A DNA stretch of 27,348 nt from Clostridiaceae bacterium AF10-41 (GTDB lineage: Bacteria > Bacillota > Clostridia > Clostridiales > Clostridiaceae), in contig JAQCTH010000051.1 in NCBI GenBank assembly GCA_027686065.1, positions 212-27,559 of the forward strand, read 5' to 3'. Below the pieces are notes generated by a model. That model saw only the letters and a list, made by a program, of their open reading frames with translations, had not been told where the DNA came from and ran no database searches. Position numbers and translations under genes: made by a program. This document shows, piece after piece, positions 16,370-24,257 of this stretch. Each line of letters starts with the position of its first letter. The stretch's first letter is position 1.

Positions 16370-17794
16370 TTATACTCCATTTTTATCTTTCTTTAAAATA
16401 TTTAATAATGAAAAAATTACATCTTTGTACATTACAATGACTAATATTCCATTAAAAATGCTTAAACATAATATTACATAATTGAACTTATATATACTTG
16501 AATAAATTGCAAACATATAAACAGATGTTATACATATTAGAAATCTCCACATATATAATTTTATTTTGTAAAATCTTTTAGCAAAATATGTTCTAGACAA
16601 GAAAAACACAACATATGAAAGCCCTGTAGATATAGCTGCACCCTTTGCCCCATAAATAGGAACCAATATAAAATTTCCTATTACATTACTTGTAGCTGAT
16701 ATTATTGCTATATAAATGTGATATTTAGTCTTTTTTTTAAAATTAATTCCTAATACAGTCGTCTCTGATATAGTGTACATTATAGGCATTAATACTAGAA
16801 AAGGAAATATATATTGTGCTCCATCATATTTTTTCCCTAAAATCATTATCAAAATGTCTTTCGATGCTATTAGTCCTATTGAAAGTAATAGCATAACAAT
16901 TGATACAATTTGATTTATCTTAGTAAAAAACTCTGTATCATTAGGCTCCTTAGAAAACCTTTCATATGCTACTGGAGTCCAAAATGTTGTGAATACCCCT
17001 TGAACAGCAGTTAGCAACGATACTATATTCATTGCTCCACTATATAGTCCTACTTGCTCAAAATCACTAAATATCTTTATAAATATTCTATCTATAGATT
17101 GAAATAGCCATATTATCGCCATAGAGAAAATAAAAGGTACTCCATAATAAACTACTTCCCTCATGGTTGTATTCATATGATTTGATTTTATTTTTTTTAT
17201 CCAATCTTCTTTTTCATAAAATACTACTACTATAACCATCATAATATTTGAAATCACAGTTGCTAATATTAATGTAATATAGTTTCCTTTAAAGATATAA
17301 TAAAGAATTATTATTAATATTATGTAAATCCCTTTATTAGCAGCATTTAAAAGAGAATATGCTTTACCCTTTTGCTTCATTCTCACATTTATCATTGCAA
17401 AATTCCATATAATTGTGAATAAACTATTTATAACTAATAATATAATTAGAAATAATGATGTCTCATCTATCATTATATTTGATACTACTTTATAAAATAA
17501 AAGTATAATACTTCCAAATATAAGTGTCATAAGTATTGGTATTTTAATACTCTTTCTTAGTAATACTTTTTTACCTTCATATGTTTCATCATTATAAAAG
17601 CGTATATACGCTTGATCTATCCCCATAGTTAATACTAGAACTATAAGGCTTGTGTAAGTTATAAACATAGATGCCTTACCATTTTGAGTAGGATCTATAG
17701 TTCTTCCAATTATAAATGTAGAAAAAAAACCCAATATTAATACAATTCCATTTCCAATTGCAAATTCCAAAAACTTTTTAAACAAATTATTCAT
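16370..17794 (-). CDS. Wzx-type oligosaccharide flippase (MOP superfamily), copy 2
   Basis: This 474-residue protein with about 12-14 membrane spans begins MNNLFKKFLEFAIGNGIVLI, typical of polysaccharide flippases. PFIFSMAIIWLFQSIDRIFI and SDFEQVGLYSGAMNIV are the central family blocks. A much longer frame from 17923 exists, but it would begin inside the amidase gene and run through a strong terminator (17858-17894). The ATG at 17794 has TGAGGT about 11 bases upstream and a good promoter, so it is the real start. It probably flips a lipid-linked unit built by the adjacent GT2 and GT4 enzymes. It opens the long operon that ends after LegC, although internal promoters exist. Confidence 0.85.
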   Translation of the reverse strand: MNNLFKKFLEFAIGNGIVLILGFFSTFIIGRTIDPTQNGKASMFITYTSLIVLVLTMGIDQAYIRFYNDETYEGKKVLLRKSIKIPILMTLIFGSIILLFYKVVSNIMIDETSLFLIILLVINSLFTIIWNFAMINVRMKQKGKAYSLLNAANKGIYIILIIILYYIFKGNYITLILATVISNIMMVIVVVFYEKEDWIKKIKSNHMNTTMREVVYYGVPFIFSMAIIWLFQSIDRIFIKIFSDFEQVGLYSGAMNIVSLLTAVQGVFTTFWTPVAYERFSKEPNDTEFFTKINQIVSIVMLLLSIGLIASKDILIMILGKKYDGAQYIFPFLVLMPIMYTISETTVLGINFKKKTKYHIYIAIISATSNVIGNFILVPIYGAKGAAISTGLSYVVFFLSRTYFAKRFYKIKLYMWRFLICITSVYMFAIYSSIYKFNYVILCLSIFNGILVIVMYKDVIFSLLNILKKDKNGV

Positions 17795-17831
17795 TATATT
17801 TATGTACCTCATATCACGATATTTTAATATA

Positions 17832-17860
17832 ATTATATCATATTCATTATATCTTATAAA
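17832..17860 (-). promoter_or_regulatory. Extended -10 promoter of the second flippase
   Basis: On minus, TTTATA and a perfect TATAAT are separated by 17 bases, and TGA precedes the -10 (TGATATAAT). Predicted start is near 17825, about 30 bases before the ATG at 17794. The -35 box lies in the T-tract of the amidase terminator, so termination and initiation are packed together. Confidence 0.6.
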
Positions 17861-17894
17861 AAAATAAAAGTTATAGCATTTAACTATAACTTTT
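17858..17894 (-). terminator. Intrinsic terminator of the amidase gene
   Basis: On minus, AAAAGTTATAG pairs with CTATAACTTTT in a perfect 11-pair stem with a 7-base loop, followed by ATTTTTTT. It lies 12 bases after the amidase stop. Confidence 0.8.
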
Positions 17895-17906
17895 ATAATT
17901 ATTATT

Positions 17907-19793
17907 TTATCTAACAAAGTCAATTCCTAAACCATATAATACATTATTGGCTATTAATCTATCACTACCTAATATAAATATTTCACCTATTGAATTTTTA
18001 TTATTTATAATCAAATTTTTAACTACTGATTCGGCTCCATATCTATTTGTTAATAATACAAAATTATTATTTTTACCTGCTAAAGCAGATACTGATAGAG
18101 CATCTGGGAAATCCAAGCCTGATGCAATATATATACTACTTAAATTTATCTCATTTTTGAATCTGTTAAATACTGAAGTGTTTGTCTCATATCTATCAAG
18201 ACCACCTAATCTTTCAGGCTTTGGTAAAACATTATAAATAGAATCTGAAACTACTCCGCTACCACCTATAATAAATGATTTATTAATACTGTTTTCTCTT
18301 ATAAAGTTAGAAACTAAACCCGGTAAATAATTTTTTTCTGTAAGTAATATCGGCATTTTTCTTTTTGCTGCAATTGATGCCATAGATAAACCATCGGCAA
18401 AATCAAGACCTTGTACTACAGCTATTTCTCCATTTGAAACTCCGACTTCTCTTGCTATAGCTACTGAAGTTTCATATCTATCTAGTCCACCTAGTCTTTT
18501 ATTGCTAATTCCCATTGAGCGTAATTCATTTTCAACACTAGTTGGTATTATTCCTGATCCACCAACAATAAATACATTTTTAACACCTTTTGACTTCAAT
18601 AGATTTATTACATTGGGTTGACTACTTAATGAAACATTATCAACTAATATTATAGGAGCATTATATTTAACTGCTAAAGGAGTGGCACATAAAGCATCTG
18701 GATAACTTGATCCATAAGCCAATATAGCGTAATCTGCATTACTCCATCCCCTTTGAAATATTTCATATGAAGTCTCATATCTATCTTCACCATAAATTCT
18801 ACTTCCTAATAATGTTCCATTTTCACCTAAACTTATATTTTCACCTAAATATTCTACTGATCCGTCTACAATTGAATTAACAAGTTTTTCTTGATAACTC
18901 CAATTTTTCATATTGTTAGCTTCATTCACATTGCTTAAAAATCCACATTCAACCAAGCTAGCTGGCATCCTAGTTTCTCTTATAACATGAAAATCTTCCC
19001 ACTTAACACCCCTATTAATAGCACCTGTATAACTTATCAACTTATTTTGAAGCTTCTTTGCTAAAGGATTGTCCATATCCTTTTTATAATAAGTTTCTAT
19101 TCCTGAAGCACTTACTGCACCTGCTGAGTTAATATGTATTGAAACAAAGATATCCGGATTTGCATAATTAGCTCCCTTACTTCTGTCTTCCAATGATACA
19201 AATACATCTGATGTTCTACTCATAATAACTTTTATACCTTTTGCCTCAAGTTTAGCTTTAACTCTAAGGCCAATATCTAAAACAATATTTTTTTCTATTA
19301 TCCCATTGCCACTTGCTCCCGAATCATATCCTCCATGACCTGGATCTATATACACAACATATTGTGATTTTAATCCTGATACAGAGCTACTTAATGCTCT
19401 AACATTAGAATTTTGATAGGATACAAATACTTCTTTAACAAAGTACTTAGATTCCTTGTTTCCTATAATAAAAGTTGTCCCTTCCTCAAAACCAGTTAAG
19501 ATATTATTATCAACCTTCACAATATCTTCATTCTCAGATTTCCATAATACACCATCATAATTATTTAACTTAGAAATATCAATTTTTTCACCTATAGATA
19601 GATATATCCCATCCTCAAATATAATATTTTCTTCTCCATACTTAGAAACTATTTCTTTCAACATCTTCTCAACTTTATATGAGCTACTTTCTTCTGCTTT
19701 AACAACAGTTTTAAGCCCAGGAAAAGTAAAATTAATTATGAATGCAAGTATGATACTTGATAATATCCACTTTAAAAATCTATTCTTCTTCAA
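17907..19793 (-). CDS. Exported N-acetylmuramoyl-L-alanine amidase with three CWB2 repeats
   Basis: This protein cuts the amide between MurNAc and the stem peptide and is held on the wall by CWB2 repeats. Numbering is from the ATG at 19802 (631 residues). A signal peptide spans about 5-36. An Ig-like (BIG2-type) domain lies at about 60-127 with LWKSENEDIVKVD and LTGFEEGTTFI. The Amidase_3 domain at 147-318 has DPGHGG (His156), Glu170, SIHINSA (His223) and VECGFLSN (Glu285), so the zinc and catalytic residues are all there. Three CWB2 repeats run from about 333 to the end, marked by EDRYET, LDRYET and LDRYET. AAAGG abuts that ATG with no spacer, so I favour the TTG three codons in (19793), which is 9 bases from the site. 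It diverges from the CWB2-deacetylase gene and has its own terminator. Confidence 0.9.
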   Translation of the reverse strand: MKKNRFLKWILSSIILAFIINFTFPGLKTVVKAEESSSYKVEKMLKEIVSKYGEENIIFEDGIYLSIGEKIDISKLNNYDGVLWKSENEDIVKVDNNILTGFEEGTTFIIGNKESKYFVKEVFVSYQNSNVRALSSSVSGLKSQYVVYIDPGHGGYDSGASGNGIIEKNIVLDIGLRVKAKLEAKGIKVIMSRTSDVFVSLEDRSKGANYANPDIFVSIHINSAGAVSASGIETYYKKDMDNPLAKKLQNKLISYTGAINRGVKWEDFHVIRETRMPASLVECGFLSNVNEANNMKNWSYQEKLVNSIVDGSVEYLGENISLGENGTLLGSRIYGEDRYETSYEIFQRGWSNADYAILAYGSSYPDALCATPLAVKYNAPIILVDNVSLSSQPNVINLLKSKGVKNVFIVGGSGIIPTSVENELRSMGISNKRLGGLDRYETSVAIAREVGVSNGEIAVVQGLDFADGLSMASIAAKRKMPILLTEKNYLPGLVSNFIRENSINKSFIIGGSGVVSDSIYNVLPKPERLGGLDRYETNTSVFNRFKNEINLSSIYIASGLDFPDALSVSALAGKNNNFVLLTNRYGAESVVKNLIINNKNSIGEIFILGSDRLIANNVLYGLGIDFVR

Positions 19794-19849
19794 AACCCCC
19801 ATCCTTTCTTTTCTTATATTTTTTATTTATATTAAAGTTTACATAATAT

Positions 19850-19878
19850 ATTATATGCCATTATAATAATCTATTCAA
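19850..19878 (-). promoter_or_regulatory. Promoter of the amidase gene
   Basis: On minus, TTGAAT and a perfect TATAAT are spaced by 17 bases. The predicted start near 19843 leaves a leader of about 50 bases. It shares the 190-base divergent region with the plus-strand CWB2-deacetylase gene. Confidence 0.6.
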
Positions 19879-19898
19879 CAAGCTAAAGTAACAAAATT

Positions 19899-19911
19899 TA
19901 GGTAATACCTA
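19899..19911. promoter_or_regulatory. Small inverted repeat in the divergent promoter region
   Basis: TAGGT and ACCTA flank AAT, a perfect 5-base dyad about 20 bases upstream of each side's promoter elements. It is placed where a regulator could act on both divergent wall genes. No regulator family is recognised, and a dyad this short can arise by chance. Confidence 0.25.
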
Positions 19912-19929
19912 TAGAATTATACTAAATGC

Positions 19930-19958
19930 TGTTATAATATTCATTATAATGCTATAAT
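19930..19958 (+). promoter_or_regulatory. Candidate extended -10 boxes of the CWB2-deacetylase gene
   Basis: Two perfect TATAAT hexamers (19933 and 19953) each carry an upstream TG at the extended -10 position. Neither has a convincing -35 box. Either would give a short leader before the AGGAG and the ATG at 19991. Confidence 0.4.
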
Positions 19959-19990
19959 TTGTATTATTGTATATATATAGGAGTAAATAA

Positions 19991-21544
19991 ATGAAGAAAA
20001 AATATTTAAAAGCACTAATTTTAACAGTATCTATAGTTACCACATTCACTTTTCCTGTGAAAGCACTTTCAGTTGAATATATAGCTGGAAGTGATAGATA
20101 TGAAACAGCTTCGCTAATAGCTAATAAATTTGACTATTCAACAGTAATTTTAGTTAACGGACTTGCTATTGTAGATGGTTTATCTGCAAGTGGGCTAAGT
20201 GGAACTTTAAATGCCCCAATATTGCTAACAGAATCAGAGTTAATTCCTAATTCTACACTTAATAAAATACAAAAAGCTAATAGTATTTATTTAATTGGTG
20301 GTGAAGGTGTAATATCAAAAAAATTAGAACAAACCATTAAGCATTCCGGTAAAAATGTTATAAGACTAGGTGGAGATGACAGGATTAGTACCTCTCACTT
20401 AGTGGCTAATGAAATAGAAAAGATTAAAGGTATAAGTGAAATCTATTATGTTAATGGCTGGAGTGGTGAAGCTGATGCAATGAGCATTGCCCCTGTTGCT
20501 GCTAAGCATTCTAATCCAGTTATTCTTACAGATGGAATTGCAACAAATTATAGAAAAAATGTACAAGCTTATTGTATTGGAGGTAATGGAGTACTTAATA
20601 ATTCTTTTGATTCCTTTTCAAGAAGGATAGGAGGATTAGATAGATTTGAAACAAATGCAAATGTGATAAACACATTTTTTCCTAATAAACAACATGTAAA
20701 CTTAAGTAAATCTGATGTTCTTATAGATGCATTAACATCATCTGCGCTAAAGGATCCTGTTGTATTATTAGACATTAATTCAGATAAATCCGTAATTGGA
20801 GGAGCAAAAAGTGCTACTGTTTTTGGTGATATAAACCAACTTGCTATTAATAGAGCTAAAAGTTATCTATTTAATGATACAATTGTATTTTATTCTCAAC
20901 ACCAAGATGATGAAACACTATTTGCAGGTAGTGCTATAATAGATGCAATTAATGCTGTGGGGGCTGAAAATGTATATGTTGTTCTTATAAGTGATGGTGA
21001 TGAAAGTGGTGTGTTTAATGATTATAGGTATAACAATCTTAGTCTAGAAAAAAAGACTGCACTAAGAAACACCGAATTTAGAGCTGCTACATCACAATTA
21101 GGAGTACTAGAAAAGAATTTAATCTTCTTAAATCAACCAGAAAAGAATATAAATGATAATATAATAAAAAATACTATTATGAATTTTGAAAATAAATTTA
21201 ATAATGTTACTCATATTACTCATAGTTATAAATATGATTTGCATGAACAACACCTAAAAACAGGTAACATATTATATGATTTGTATAAATCTAACCAAAT
21301 AAAAGATTGTAGATTCTTTGGAAGAAAAGAGCTTATGCCTACTCTAAATAATAAAATGTTAATTGAAAGTATTTCTGATAATAAAAATGAAAAAGATAAT
21401 ATTTTAAAAGCTTGCTTTGAGTATAAGCTTGATAAAGCTGATATGATAAGAGAAGGAATAGGATATAAGTCTGTATCTTCTTTGTTTGATAATCTTATAT
21501 CTGATCCATTAAATATATCCTATCTTCATGAACCTGGACTTTAA
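19991..21544 (+). CDS. Exported CWB2 protein fused to a PIG-L/LmbE-type deacetylase
   Basis: This 517-residue protein joins a wall anchor to a predicted zinc deacetylase. A signal peptide covers about 1-26 (basic MKKK, hydrophobic core, cleavage near VKALS). Three CWB2 repeats follow from about 28 to 285, marked by SDRYETA, DDRISTS and LDRFETN. From about 296 the PIG-L/LmbE domain begins: SQHQDDETLFAGS holds His304, Asp306, Asp307 and Glu308 (usual form AHPDDE), RNTEFRAA lies at 359-366, and HSYKYDLHEQH supplies His411, His418 and His421. PIG-L enzymes remove N-acetyl groups from GlcNAc-containing molecules, usually in the cytoplasm; here the enzyme would act on a wall glycan outside the cell. 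The start is an ATG 7 bases after AGGAG. LCP follows on the same strand. Domain assignment is strong, the substrate is inferred. Confidence 0.88.
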   Translation: MKKKYLKALILTVSIVTTFTFPVKALSVEYIAGSDRYETASLIANKFDYSTVILVNGLAIVDGLSASGLSGTLNAPILLTESELIPNSTLNKIQKANSIYLIGGEGVISKKLEQTIKHSGKNVIRLGGDDRISTSHLVANEIEKIKGISEIYYVNGWSGEADAMSIAPVAAKHSNPVILTDGIATNYRKNVQAYCIGGNGVLNNSFDSFSRRIGGLDRFETNANVINTFFPNKQHVNLSKSDVLIDALTSSALKDPVVLLDINSDKSVIGGAKSATVFGDINQLAINRAKSYLFNDTIVFYSQHQDDETLFAGSAIIDAINAVGAENVYVVLISDGDESGVFNDYRYNNLSLEKKTALRNTEFRAATSQLGVLEKNLIFLNQPEKNINDNIIKNTIMNFENKFNNVTHITHSYKYDLHEQHLKTGNILYDLYKSNQIKDCRFFGRKELMPTLNNKMLIESISDNKNEKDNILKACFEYKLDKADMIREGIGYKSVSSLFDNLISDPLNISYLHEPGL

Positions 21545-21577
21545 TACATAAATATTTATTACATTTATGTTACTAAA

Positions 21578-21607
21578 TTGAAATACATCTCAAGTTTATG
21601 ATAAAAT
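21578..21607 (+). promoter_or_regulatory. Promoter of the LCP gene
   Basis: TTGAAA and TAAAAT are separated by 18 bases, with TGA before the -10. Transcription would begin near 21614, only about 18 bases before the ATG at 21632, which rules out the upstream in-frame TTG at 21614 as the start. Confidence 0.6.
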
Positions 21608-21631
21608 ATTTTCTTGAAAGGAAGTGTAAAA

Positions 21632-22633
21632 ATGTCACAGCTTGAAAATAATAAATCTAGAAAAAGAAAAAAGAAGAAGAAGAAATCATTAGGATTTAAA
21701 ATCTTCATAGGCTTTTTATGCGTAATACTTGCAATCGCTATAGTTGGTGGGGGCTATGTAATAGGTCTACTAAACAAAATGGATAATGTAAAACTAAATA
21801 AAGATAACTTAGGAATTGTAGAAGATGAATTTAAAGAATATGATAATGTGAATAAAATAAAAAATATAGCTCTTTTTGGTATTGATGCAACAGATGGTGA
21901 AACTGGGCGTTCAGATTCAATTATGATAGCTACATTAGATCCTGTACACAATAAACTTAAAGTCACATCTGTTATGAGAGATTCTTATGTGTTAATAGAT
22001 GGAAATGGTCAAGATAAAATAAATCATGCATATGCCTTTGGAGGCCCTGAATTATCAATTAAAACATTAAATGAAAACTTTGGTTTAAACATAGAAGACT
22101 TTATATCAGTTAATTTCTCTTCTTTACCAAAAATAATTAATATTTTAGGTGGAATTGATCTTCAAATAACCGATGAAGAGCTTGAATATATTAATGGTTA
22201 CATTGATGATATAAATTCAAAAGATGGTACAAATTCATCCCATATAGGTTATTCTGGAGTTCAACATGTAGATGGTACTCAGGCTCTTGCATATTCTAGA
22301 ATAAGATATACTAGTGGTGGTGACTATGAAAGAACACAAAGACATAGAACGGTTCTTGACGCTTTATTTAATAAACTAACAAGTACCTCAGTATCATCAT
22401 ATAACTCATTATTAAACGAAGTACTTCCATATGTTCAAACTAACTTAAATGCTGCTGATATACTTTCACTTGGAACAAAAGTTCTTGGAATAGGAAATAA
22501 CTTAGAACAAGATAGATTCCCTAGAGATGGTTATGGTGAAGGTGCAATGATAGATGGTGTTTATTATTTAACTTTTGATAAAGAAACTGTTAAAAAGCAG
22601 ATGAGAGATTATATTTTTAACGATACTAAGTAA
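21632..22633 (+). CDS. LytR-CpsA-Psr (LCP) family glycopolymer ligase
   Basis: LCP proteins transfer lipid-linked wall polymers (teichoic acids, capsule) to peptidoglycan at the outer membrane face. This 333-residue copy has a very basic cytoplasmic start (RKRKKKKKK), one membrane span at about 21-45 and an extracellular LCP domain. The family blocks are IALFGIDATDGETGRSDS (79-96), TLDP, TSVMRDSYV (with the pyrophosphate-binding Arg116), INHAYAFGG (130-138) and LAYSRIRYTSGGDYERTQRH (219-238), including Arg223 and Arg225. No LytR_C tail is present. The start is the ATG at 21632 because GAAAGGAAGTG ahead of it is the ribosome site and the promoter is close. It follows the CWB2-deacetylase gene by 87 bases and ends at a strong hairpin. 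The locus suggests it attaches the polymer made by the surrounding genes. Confidence 0.92.
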   Translation: MSQLENNKSRKRKKKKKKSLGFKIFIGFLCVILAIAIVGGGYVIGLLNKMDNVKLNKDNLGIVEDEFKEYDNVNKIKNIALFGIDATDGETGRSDSIMIATLDPVHNKLKVTSVMRDSYVLIDGNGQDKINHAYAFGGPELSIKTLNENFGLNIEDFISVNFSSLPKIINILGGIDLQITDEELEYINGYIDDINSKDGTNSSHIGYSGVQHVDGTQALAYSRIRYTSGGDYERTQRHRTVLDALFNKLTSTSVSSYNSLLNEVLPYVQTNLNAADILSLGTKVLGIGNNLEQDRFPRDGYGEGAMIDGVYYLTFDKETVKKQMRDYIFNDTK

Positions 22634-22636
22634 TCT

Positions 22637-22668
22637 AAAATATCCCGACATTGCTGTCGGGATATTTT
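22637..22668. terminator. Bidirectional terminator between convergent operons
   Basis: AAAATATCCCGACA and TGTCGGGATATTTT form a perfect 14-pair stem with the loop TTGC. Its foot is A-rich on one side and T-rich on the other, so it can end LCP transcripts on plus and acyltransferase transcripts on minus. Confidence 0.88.
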
Positions 22669-22769
22669 ATTTGCCCTAAAATTTTGTTTAAACAGTATAA
22701 ATAACCTTATATTTATATTATATAATATAATAAATTTTTCTCTTCTATGAAAATTCTTCTATATTTTAT

Positions 22770-22794
22770 ATCGATATTTTTAATAAATATCGAT
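22770..22794. repeat. Inverted repeat after the small acyltransferase gene
   Basis: ATCGATATTT and AAATATCGAT pair perfectly across a 5-base loop. It stands about 20 bases past the minus-strand stop at 22813 but has no T-tract on either side, so it is more likely an RNA 3' structure than a full terminator. Confidence 0.5.
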
Positions 22795-22812
22795 TCCTGT
22801 CTTATAATGTTA

Positions 22813-23349
22813 TCACTCAACAAATCCTACACCATCTTTTAACTTATTACTCATTATCTTTTTATTTTCATCAGATATATTATTTCTTATAGTCCAATTT
22901 TTATCAAAAACTGGTCTATTATTTAGAAGTACTTTGTTTTTCTTTACAAATTCACTAGTTTTTCCAATTACTTCAGCTGGATTTCCTATTGCAATACTTC
23001 CTTCTGGTATATTCCTAGTAACAACACTTCCAGCTCCAACTACTACATTATCACCAATAGATACATTTGGAAGTATAATAGATCCAGCTCCTATAAAAAC
23101 ATTATTTCCTATAGAAACCCTTCCTATCTTAGTATAATTCAAATATCTCTTAGTACTTGCATCATGAGCTAATATATGTACCCTAGGAGCAAATGTTACA
23201 TTGTCTCCTATTTCTATGAGCCAACAGTGATGAGGATCTATTATACATCCCTGTTGCCTATTAAAACCCTTTCCTATCTTTAATCCTCTCTTAATTAAAA
23301 TATTAGTTGGAATTTCACCTCTTAATAAAAACTTTATAATATTTAACAT
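22813..23349 (-). CDS. Hexapeptide-repeat O-acyltransferase (CatB/NodL-like)
   Basis: This 178-residue protein folds as a left-handed beta helix. Repeats of the type IGDNV and IGNNVFIGAG run from about 46 to 125, and the loop with HILAHDAS (His58, His62) holds the likely catalytic histidine. The ending SVVTRNIPEGSIAIGNPAEVIGK is the classic C-terminal cap. Such enzymes use acetyl-CoA to O-acetylate sugars of surface glycans, although N-acetylation is possible. The ATG follows AGGGAAG. The gene comes 112 bases after the larger acyltransferase and is the last one of the right block, ending at the shared bidirectional terminator. The acceptor is unknown. Confidence 0.8.
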   Translation of the reverse strand: MLNIIKFLLRGEIPTNILIKRGLKIGKGFNRQQGCIIDPHHCWLIEIGDNVTFAPRVHILAHDASTKRYLNYTKIGRVSIGNNVFIGAGSIILPNVSIGDNVVVGAGSVVTRNIPEGSIAIGNPAEVIGKTSEFVKKNKVLLNNRPVFDKNWTIRNNISDENKKIMSNKLKDGVGFVE

Positions 23350-23461
23350 AAAACTTCCCTTTTCATATAAATAACTTATTTTATAATAATATTAATCATA
23401 CATAATATATATTCTAAATGAAAATACAAATCTTATATATATTATTCTTATCTAACTAATA

Positions 23462-24247
23462 TTAATTATCTTTACTCCACTCATCAAATCCAATATCAGT
23501 CCACGGCATTCCCCTATTAAAATTATACATCCAAGGATATGCTGATTCTCCAGTATGTTTGTTTAATATTTGTGTAGCAAGCTTTATCACCCTAGCTGGT
23601 ATTCCTGCAACGGCAGACTCTTTAGGTACATCTTTACTTACTAATGCTCCACCGCATACTAATGATTTTTCTTCTATTACTACACCTGGAAGTATTGTAC
23701 TTCTTGCACTAATAACTGCATATTTCTTAATTTTCACAGGACTCAATATATTTGATGGAGGTGTTGGATCATTAGTTATTACAACATGAGGAAAAATCCA
23801 AACAAAGTCTTCTATCTCTGTTTCTTCTCCTATAAATGCATTGCTATGAATAGATACATAACTTCCAATATTACATTGATGTTGTATATCTGAATTTGTT
23901 CCAATTCTAACATTATCCCCTATTGTATTGTTTTCACGTATTGTTACTCTATGGCCACTTTGAAAGTTATCACCTATAACTGTATTACCATAAATAATAC
24001 TATTACTTCTTATTATTGAATTCGCGCCTATTACTAATGGATGGTTTTTATTTTTGTTATTTTCAAAAAAATCATATAAGTATTCCCCTATTATACAATT
24101 TGCACCAATAAAAGTATTACTTTTTAGATGAACATTATCTTTTATAATTGCACCATAATCTATATATACGTTATCTTCCAAAATGACATTATCACCAATC
24201 ACTACATTGTCTTTAATTATAACATCTTTTCCTTTTCGAATATTCAT
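23462..24247 (-). CDS. Left-handed beta-helix N-acyltransferase, FdtC/QdtC-like
   Basis: This 261-residue enzyme is almost all hexapeptide repeats (VVIGDNVILEDNVYID onward, about 10-220). The loops carry His123 and His134 (IGSYVSIHSNAFIGE), and FVWIFPHVVITNDPTPPS is at 148-165. The C-terminus ends in an aromatic tail with YPWMYNFNRGMPW. Similar enzymes near FdtA and FdtB homologues acetylate dTDP-3-amino-3,6-dideoxyhexose using acetyl-CoA. The neighbouring ketoisomerase and aminotransferase genes support this. A WbpD-like role on UDP-GlcNAc(3NH2)A is an alternative, since that locus's own acetyltransferase is missing here; WbpD-type proteins are shorter (about 190 residues). AAGGTG precedes the ATG, and only 10 bases separate it from the flippase gene upstream. 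Confidence 0.75.
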   Translation of the reverse strand: MNIRKGKDVIIKDNVVIGDNVILEDNVYIDYGAIIKDNVHLKSNTFIGANCIIGEYLYDFFENNKNKNHPLVIGANSIIRSNSIIYGNTVIGDNFQSGHRVTIRENNTIGDNVRIGTNSDIQHQCNIGSYVSIHSNAFIGEETEIEDFVWIFPHVVITNDPTPPSNILSPVKIKKYAVISARSTILPGVVIEEKSLVCGGALVSKDVPKESAVAGIPARVIKLATQILNKHTGESAYPWMYNFNRGMPWTDIGFDEWSKDN

Positions 24248-24257
24248 TTTACACCTT

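Noticed and set aside
17795..17923. N-terminal extension of the second flippase
   Set aside because: It overlaps the amidase gene and crosses a terminator and a promoter; the extension is not flippase-like.
22770..22794. A second intrinsic terminator for the right block
   Set aside because: The stem is good but lacks a T-tract on minus; the hairpin at 22637-22668 is the better terminator, so it is listed only as an inverted repeat.
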